64,000 nucleotides of DNA from Eutreptiella sp. 'Long Island Sound 2002' (lineage: Eukaryota > Euglenozoa > Euglenophyceae > Eutreptiales > Eutreptiaceae): the NCBI GenBank assembly GCA_964036045.1, contig OZ038382.1, positions 79,397,918 through 79,461,917 of the forward strand. The letters are read 5' to 3'. Below, piece after piece: positions 56,902-64,000 of the stretch. Under the pieces are notes generated by a model, which saw only the letters and a program-made list of their open reading frames with translations, was not told the DNA's origin and ran no database searches. Numbering within the stretch: position 1 is the first letter of the stretch; each line of letters opens with the position of its first letter. The translations under genes were made by a program, and so were the position numbers.

Positions 56902-58390
56902 TCAGCGCCCTGAGCTCTCCCCTGATGTGCTTTGAGGCGCTTGTGAGGCCGACGGATCGTCCCTCACTTGCTTGCTTTCTCTCATCTTCCGGTGACCTGC
57001 CATCAGAGTGGCCATATGCCCCCCCCCTGCTGAATCCAGAGGAGGATGGCCCCTCTCTTTCAATTCTATTCGTCACTCCCCCTGCTGAATCCTTGGCAAA
57101 CCAGGTAGGGCGACTGACCTTCATATTTTTGAGCTCTTGGGGCCTTGAAGCCCATACGTCGTTGCGCAACGGATGCCGCTGTCATCGGCATTGCGAATTT
57201 CTGGTGTGTGGTCTGGTTCCATGGCACTTGCGGAATCCAGACCAGTCGACGTGTGTCAGCTGACTATATATGGCCTGAACTCAGGCGTTTTCCCGTCCAC
57301 CCTCCTGCATTGCCTTATCCTGACCGTGGCGTGGTTTGGCGCTCTGTCCAGAGCGTGTTTACACGCCTATTTACCCAGATTATTGCTTGTTTCTCTGCCC
57401 TCCAGGATATGTGCATCTGTATGTTAATGTCATCAGCCCATCGCTGAGGGATGGACTGTTTTTCACCACGAGGGGGGATACAGAGGCGCCCTGAGTCGCC
57501 GTTTACATGTTTTTACATATGGTCCAGCCTGGACCAGTACCACAGTACATATTCTACTGTTTGAGTGCCCGTGATACCGTGTTGCCCTATTCGCTGTGAT
57601 GTGGAGATCCTGATGGCGCCAGGCGGGAAGCCCAGTTGCCTGACTACACTCCCAGCGGTCCGCCACTGTCAGTCCCAGTGTGAGCCTACCGATTCGCAGA
57701 CGCACTTGCATTCGGATGGCGGCCTCCGGTGCTCCTGACCTCGGTCAGTCTGCCTGGGAAACTGGTGGTTTGAGGAGTCGACGCCTCCGCCCACACTGCA
57801 TGAGGACTCCCTCATGTATGGCCTTCGTGGTAATAGGGCGAGGGAAAAGACGGCCTTGATGCCCGATCCCTTAAGGAGGAGCTCCCTTAAGATCTGGGGT
57901 TCTTAGGGAGTTCGACTATGGCACTCTGGACTCGCGTCGTATGGATATGGACATGGTGCGCCCGAGGAAGGACCCGTGGGGACTCTCCCCAGGCGGCGGG
58001 CCTTGAGAAGCTTGGGGTAGCCTGATGGATCTTTGTGGTCGCTCTCGACCTGTGGGACCACCTCGGTCGTCGTGTGTCGTCTATGTTGGCCGTGTATGCC
58101 ACTGCCACTGTGGTGGTGACCGTAGCAGCCGGCACCCGGTGCGCCTGGTATGGGTTAACGGGTCCTTTGGATGCCGAACAATCGCCGCCAGGACCCGGGA
58201 CTTGATACTTAATACTGTACCTCCTATTACTAACATCTACAGCATCATACCTGTTTTACTATGCGTTGGAATGAGCAGCCTAACCCAAAATCAGCCTGAA
58301 GTGAGGATGTGACACCCCCCCTTCAGGGGATGGTCCTGGGTACCCGCTGCCATACTTGGGTGTTATCAAGCCCCCCCCAGGGTTTGCTCT
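56902..58390 (+). other. 3' untranslated interior of element D
   Basis: About 1.5 kb with no frame conserved in the other copies. It holds two copies of CCCCCTGCTGAATCC (near 57023 and 57077), a near-palindrome TTAAGGAGGAGCTCCCTTAA (about 57871-57890), and long C runs before the polypurine tract. Confidence 0.7.
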
Positions 58391-58401
58391 AAGGAGGGGG
58401 G
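58391..58401 (+). other. Polypurine tract of element D
   Basis: AAGGAGGGGGG directly before the 3' LTR, in the same position as in X and Y. Confidence 0.87.
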
Positions 58402-61357
58402 TGAAGCGGTACCCAGAACCCCATGGCTAGGTTACGGTCTCCGGTCCACTAACCCCATGCACGGAAGGGAAGACGCCCATTGACGCTCCGTTCCGTGCCG
58501 TAAAGCCCCGCATCGGCAACCGATGCACCGCCAGCGGAGATTTGTGTATCAGAATATCAGGAATCAACAGGGTTTTACTTTCATATTGTTTCCATCAATT
58601 TTTACGCTTCCGTTCTGATATTCACTGTTTTGACTGCTGGCGGTTGGATCGCGACTTTACCGTAACCGCCAGTTTAACTGTAATTAATGGATATTTTAAC
58701 GCTGTCCGTCACGAAGGCTCCAAAGTCGTCAGGAACTGCATGGATGCTTCCGCAATTTTCATATCTTACACTCGCAACCTTAATCCGAATTTTTCAGGAT
58801 GTCGAAATCGGATTTTCGACTTCGACATCCCCGCACTTGATTTGACCTCTTTCGAGTGGACCTACGTGCTTCCCTATGCACGAATCAACTTTCCTTTTCT
58901 CTTGCCCTCCATTTGTCTTAAAGATATGGGCAAAACAAAGTTGATTCGTGAGGCCACTTGTGAAGGTCATATCTCGTGCCGCTTGCGAGGAATGACAATA
59001 AGGAAACGTGGGATGTATTCACAATACTCCCGACGTAATTTAGGAAGCATTATATGCCTTGCGCTTCCACACGTGCGCGCTAGTGTAATGGATCATGGTC
59101 AATAGGGTAGAGTTTGCGTTATAACTCTTTGGCCATGACATTGCGTGCGTTAAGATAACTTTCGAGTGTAGCGCGCAAGTGTTGGTGTTGCATAGGAACT
59201 CTTCTTGAGTTCCTATGAGCGATTGACACAAAGTTATGCCCTTGGAGGGGCATGACATATCGTGGGGGGAGCTACCTTTTTGGGCAATATGTGGTATGTG
59301 CCATGTGTTGTGTTGTGTGCCCATTTGGCGGATCCATTGCTCCAAGCCGGACCCGCCAATGGACCTCATATTGTGTAAGCCCCTTCTCCATACTCCCCAC
59401 GATCAATTGCGAGCCTAACCTTCGTGAAGGGAAGCTTGTGTGGCGATCCCAAAGCGATGCGTTGGGAGCAAGGTGTGTGTTTTGCAATTTTCCATATTTT
59501 CATGTGCCCACTTGGGAAGTAGCGCTCGTAACCTTTCAAGGCGCCCCAAGTGGAGCACATATGTGGGATCGAAGGTCATTGGTGTCAAGTCATTGTGTTT
59601 AGAAGGATTAGTTGATTGCACGATCCAATCCGGAGATATTATAATATAATTGTGTGCCTTTCAAGGCACTTTTGTGTGTCTTTGTACCAATTTTGCCGTT
59701 TTTGGCCCGTCATGATGTCAAGTGGCGAACATGCATCTCAACGTTGCGCTCAATTGACATCATGACCCAAGTATGTTCTGAGGGTACATACTTCGGTCCC
59801 CAACATATCTTGGACCCGGCGAATAACTCCTCTTGGGCTTGGCATACCGTGGCTGCCATGTTGGCGATTTGGGACTATCCCAAATCATGGGCTCACTTGG
59901 CGACCCTGCCATTCCCAATACCGGAGGAGTTGGGCGACGCCCAAAAGATATGTTGGACACATATGACTTGATACCAATCCTATGGCACACTCCGGTCCGA
60001 GTCGGGCATGTGCCTCATTTGCCCCAACCATGAGTGTGCGCATTTTTGGCCATTTTGAGCAATTTTCCACTTTTGCTGCCCGCCGTGCACTATGATCTAA
60101 CCCTCGTGCACGCCGGACGCATAGACCAATGGACCATATATGACATGGGTGTTATGGGTAATGGTCCCCATGGTCCACACACCACGTGGGCGAAGCGGGC
60201 CCACCTTCGTTAAGGCGCTAGCCCAAAGTGAGTGTGGGCAATTTTGCAATTTTGACATTTGTGGACCCAATTGGGATCGTCACCACGCCGAGTGGCATGG
60301 AGATCTTTGAGAGCCAAAAGCCTGGGAGTCTCCATTTGACTCCCGGTGGATCGCGTATGGGATGGCAGATCTGATCTTCAAGCCGGCGTGGAGATATACT
60401 ATTGGGAGCACACCAAATTTTGGCTCATTTCAAGCAGCCAAAATGACCCCATTTTGGGACCCCAATTTCCCCCTTCCGTGTGGTCAATTGGCGGCCCCAT
60501 TTCTCTAAGCCCATATGAAGCCCGGACCTAATTTCAAGTTGTACACTCAGATATAAGTCCTAGGTCCTGCCTCCTACCCTGTGAGCCATTGGCCTTACCT
60601 TGGCCGGGCGAGCCACGCGTGGGAATGACGCCAGTTTTGGTGGTTTTGGCATCATGACCCCACTTGACTCATCCGTGTTGCCCTGATGCCGGGACCTCAG
60701 AGGGAACCAGGTTGGGTGAGGGCTCCAGGAAGTTCGTACTCGAAGGGCATAGGGTCAGTTGCCTCGTCCCTACCTCTGGCGGGTCCGAACGAGGGGTCAA
60801 TTTTGGGAATTTTCGAGCTAATATCAGTTTGGGCTGAAACAGCCCATTTTCAGCTACCAACTCCTGAGGGATAATGGCGGGGCCATATCTCTTGCTCAGA
60901 GACAAGTTGGGACCTGCCGTTAAGGGAGCATAGGGAGCCACTGTTGGTTCGCCTTGGAGCCCCTTGGTTCCCAGGAACTCGCCTGTGGCTGGGCGGGACA
61001 CCTCTCCCCTTGGCAGGGTTTCAGGGTCCGGACTGAGCAGGGCATGGGTTGTGTTTGAGCCCCCGCCCCCACCAGCCACTGAGAGGGTCGGACCTGGGTT
61101 TGGGATATGAGTTGGGACTGAGTGTCTATGGTCCTGTGATGCCCTTACCCCAGTCCAGTCTTAACCCCATGTGTACATATCCTGATGTGTTGCTGTACAT
61201 ACTTTTGTTCCCTCTTTGCAGAGTGGCAAGGATTCTGAAACGCTTTGTCACATGACATGAGCGCATTGATGCCCCTGTGAGCGTAGTGCTTTGCCTGCCT
61301 GCTCACTTGCGCGTGTCCCGCAGCGTCCCGTGGCCGGCCCCCCACGGGAACGCGTCA
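58402..61357 (+). repeat. 3' LTR of element D (2956 bp)
   Basis: Collinear with 44246-47202 at an offset of 14156. It starts TGAAGCGG and ends ACGCGTCA. It retains the R-start 11-mer (61236-61246) and the U3 palindromes (first one at 58510-58526). Confidence 0.95.
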
Positions 61358-61361
61358 GTAG
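61358..61361. repeat. Target-site duplication GTAG of element D, right
   Basis: Matches 44242-44245. Confidence 0.9.
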
Positions 61362-63187
61362 GGTTGTTGAAACGGTTAGGGCCGTTCTGGGTCCGTGTTC
61401 CCTTCGGCATTCACATGATGCGTGGTGAGTAAGGTAGGTAAGCCCAGGAGGAGCTCACCTCCTGGTTGAGTCACGCGCTGATTGGTTGTTGTGGCTGAAT
61501 GGTTACAGAAAAGGTTTGGTCAATCGCCTTCCTTCCCTTCATACACGCGATGCATTAAACGGATATAGGCCACGCGCAGTGCAAACGGTATAACTCTTGC
61601 TTAGGCTACCCAGGGCTCCGCCCCACGTTCTAGAAGAGAACGGGCGGAGTCTTCAAGCTTGCTTGCTTGCAGCCTGGTTAGAGGACGGCGTATTATAGGT
61701 CAGCCTGAGAAGCGTATAATACGTGGAGGCTGGCTTGGTTCCTCAGCCGCTAACCAAGTGTCATCCGCCTTTGCTTTACAGGTGGGAGAGGTCAGGGTGA
61801 TTGGTGCAGCAGCAGTTGCCTTCGGCGACTTTGGATGTTTCTGCCCACGCTAAAAAGGGCGCTGATCACACAATCACCAAACTGTACTTGAGCCGAGAGT
61901 GGCGAGGACAGTCCGACCTCTTCAGCATACACGCTGTGCACGCATACAGAGCACGCCTTCCCTCCACGCCCTGACATGGAAACGTGAGGTGATGTCCCTG
62001 TTAGGCTACAATCGCTTAGTAGCGCTGTGTTCTCTTGCAATTCCACAGGGGGACCAGTAGGGCCCGTGACTTCTTCGTCATGACCACCCAGTAGCGTGTG
62101 TAGGTGTTAGCGTCAGCAAGCCTGGCCGGGACTGAGTGCGATTGTGCTCACCCTGCCTTCAAAGGCTGGTGCCCGCAATTAGTGTGTGCAGTGTAGTGGT
62201 GTCTCCCGTCCCGCGTGCTCTTCCTCATGGGCAGGGGAGTGTGTGTTAGTTTTTGGGCCTTACCAAAAATAGGCGTCTTGTATGCCCTTAGCACACCTGG
62301 CCACCCCTCCCCTCTAGTAGGTAGGGCTTTTGCCATTTCTCCAAGGATAGGTGCCAGCACGCAAATTGGGCGACATAAGATTGGTAATAGTACCTGATTA
62401 GGACCTTCGGTCCGACGTCAGCGAAGCCCGGTCTCCGGGAGCCACGCCGGGGAGAGAAGTGAGACACATACACATATACGTAGCACACTTGGGGTATGGT
62501 AACCCGGTAAGGAAGGGTCTGGACCAGTCAGGGGTCCTACCTGTTGGCACGCTTGTCCCGGAGGAGGGTGGACACACCTTGCTTCATAACACCTTGCTTG
62601 TCTTTCCCCTCTGGAGTAGAAAGCCACCGCACTTCGTTGGCTCCCCAACGTCATTACATCACGGCAATTCCCATGCAACACCTGGTCAACAAGGCACACA
62701 CTCGCTGGGTGGCTGCAAACCTGATAAGGAGCCACCGGGCTCACGCTGGTAACCATAGGCATGGGACTGCAGGGCACCGCCAGGGCAGTTGCAGTGCTAT
62801 GAAAGCAGTGGTCTGGGCAAAACAGATGGCCTTCAGCCAGGGAGTGGTTGTCACGGGGGGCTACCAGTCCTGTCCTGCGATGCAATGCGGGGCAACTGTG
62901 ACAACTGCTCTAACACACCTACGCAGACATAGCTGCACCAGGGTGCTCACCACCCATGGGAGGTTAGAAGACAGTAAATAGTAAGGCACAAGTAGATTAG
63001 TTTTTCTTCTTCCGCTGGGACAGAGTCTCAGCACGGAATAGTAGCTGTCCCTCGTTGATACTCCCATCTGGCTGTACAAAGGCAGACATGGGTCCCCGGG
63101 TCGCCTCAGATAACCCATAGCCGTCCTACAGGGTAAGGAGATTTTCCAGCCCTGTTTATACTCGTGGCGTGCAAAACCCGCAACCAC
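61362..63187. other. Right flank with short hairpins, no gene recognised
   Basis: Perfect small inverted repeats occur at 61444-61465 (CCAGGAGG/CCTCCTGG), 61616-61649 (CTCCGCCC/GGGCGGAG enclosing GTTCT/AGAAC), 62401-62413 (GGACC-TTC-GGTCC) and 62427-62439 (CCCGG-TCT-CCGGG). Open frames of up to 155 codons overlap on both strands without recognisable motifs. Confidence 0.5.
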
Positions 63188-63666
63188 CTAGTAGCCATGG
63201 ACTGCCATCTCATCGGCAGTCATCTCTTGGGGTTCGTCTGCCTCCACAGGGTTGGCAGCGTTCTCTAGGTTGATGTGCTCGACCTCTCTATCAGACAGAC
63301 GCCACTTCCGGGACATAGCGGTGCATGCGTCGACCATCGTGTGGCTGCCAAGCCGCTGGCGGAGGTCCATTGGCATTGGGTACCTACATCGCCTGCCTTC
63401 TTGGTCACTTTGTCAACTTCGGTGCCGTGGTGGCCATGGATTGCAGTGGCGCTGACTGCGGTGGTCAAATTTAAGTACCCCCCCCCCCCGTGTGTGTGGC
63501 GCACCAATGCCCCGGGCCCGCTCATTCGGGCCTTCTCCACAAAGATTCGGTGGTCAGGGGTGCATAGATCCCGCACATGGTAAAACCCCATTTCATAGAA
63601 TATGGGGGGCACAAACACCATTGTGACATCCCCATTCGGGCTGGGGTATACCTCAACCTTGGGGTC
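63188..63666 (-). other. Possible coding remnant or exons, function unknown
   Basis: On the minus strand a frame open from 63666 to 63265 has a balanced, protein-like composition (for example MVFVPPIFYEMGFYHVRD). A second frame, 63376 down to a TAG at 63188, looks equally protein-like (REVEHINLENAANPVEADEP). The two overlap in different frames. They could be one gene broken by an indel, or exons joined by splicing. I recognise no family. Confidence 0.25.
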
Positions 63667-64000
63667 CTAGGTCGCATGCGCCCCCGCCCGGGGTAGGCGC
63701 AGGCCCCGCACAAGTATCAACGGCGTGCCCGAGCACTACGCCGGCATACACATCGGTTGGGACATTGCACCCCCAACGACACCACTGCAACGTTTGGATG
63801 AGGCGGGGGGGAGGGGAGAGCACATATGCGGGGTGTATGCGCTGCAGCAAGCAGTGCTGGAGGCGCGCCAAAGTGTTTGGCTAAATGCACAGAGTGTAGG
63901 TCTGGTAGATGCCAAACGCTTTCTTCGCCCAAGCACCCTCCCAACCGTAGTCCTAGGTCACCACCCCTTGCCAAGAGTGTGAGGAACGGGTGAGGCCCCA
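63667..64000. other. Right edge, nothing supported
   Basis: Open frames exist on both strands (for example 63725-63982 plus), with no recognisable motif and cut by the window edge. Whether the minus-strand candidate at 63188-63666 extends here is not clear. Confidence 0.3.

Larger units (their letters stand above)
44246..61357 (+). mobile_element. Element D: near-complete 17.1-kb Ty3/gypsy chromovirus
   Basis: 5' LTR 44246-47202, interior 47203-58401, 3' LTR 58402-61357 (2957 and 2956 bp). TG...CA ends, a 4-bp GTAG target duplication, an 11-base self-complementary primer site, a polypurine tract, one long gag frame, and a pol frame of about 1660 codons. LTR differences are roughly one to two per 100 bases by eye, far fewer than in X, so D is probably the youngest of the three. 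The one clear coding defect is a 2-base deletion near the gag 3' end. Confidence 0.97.

Overview
The window looks like nuclear DNA of a eukaryote. It has no bacterial-style operons, and about 49 kb of the 64 kb is three copies of one family of very large LTR retrotransposons. The family is Ty3/gypsy, chromovirus branch: Pol runs protease, reverse transcriptase, RNase H, integrase, C-terminal chromodomain. The GC-rich coding style, long G/C runs and simple-sequence flanks would fit an alga or another protist. I cannot name the organism from sequence alone, and I see no convincing intact host gene.

Layout: 1-5184 is a host flank with small tandem repeats and one copy of a dispersed repeat (R1). 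5189-38200 is element X (minus strand), bounded by a 4-bp duplication ATAA. X's gag gene is split by a second element of the same family, Y (18647-35042, minus strand), bounded by its own duplication GTAG. 38205-44241 is a flank containing about 3.1 kb of T-depleted simple sequence and the second R1 copy. 44246-61357 is element D (plus strand), 17.1 kb, with duplication GTAG, near-identical 2.96-kb LTRs and an uninterrupted pol. 61362-64000 is the right flank, with short hairpins and one weak exon candidate.

How the parts work together: each element has LTRs of 2.6-3.0 kb (TG...CA ends), a polypurine tract next to the 3' LTR, and no tRNA-type primer site. Instead, the 11 bases directly after the 5' LTR are the reverse complement of an 11-mer lying 122-125 bp from the LTR's end. 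This is the arrangement expected for self-priming as in Tf1. Gag is unusually large: coiled coils, a Gly/Pro-rich collagen-like tract, a gag core and a widely spaced zinc knuckle. Pol follows in frame after a TAG kept in all three copies, with no AUG before the protease active site, so Pol is probably made by stop-codon readthrough.

State of the copies: X is oldest (it hosts Y) and is broken by stops, frameshifts and deletions. Y is broken several times. D has an open pol, but its gag carries a 2-bp deletion that throws the zinc knuckle out of frame. D lies in inverted orientation to X and Y.
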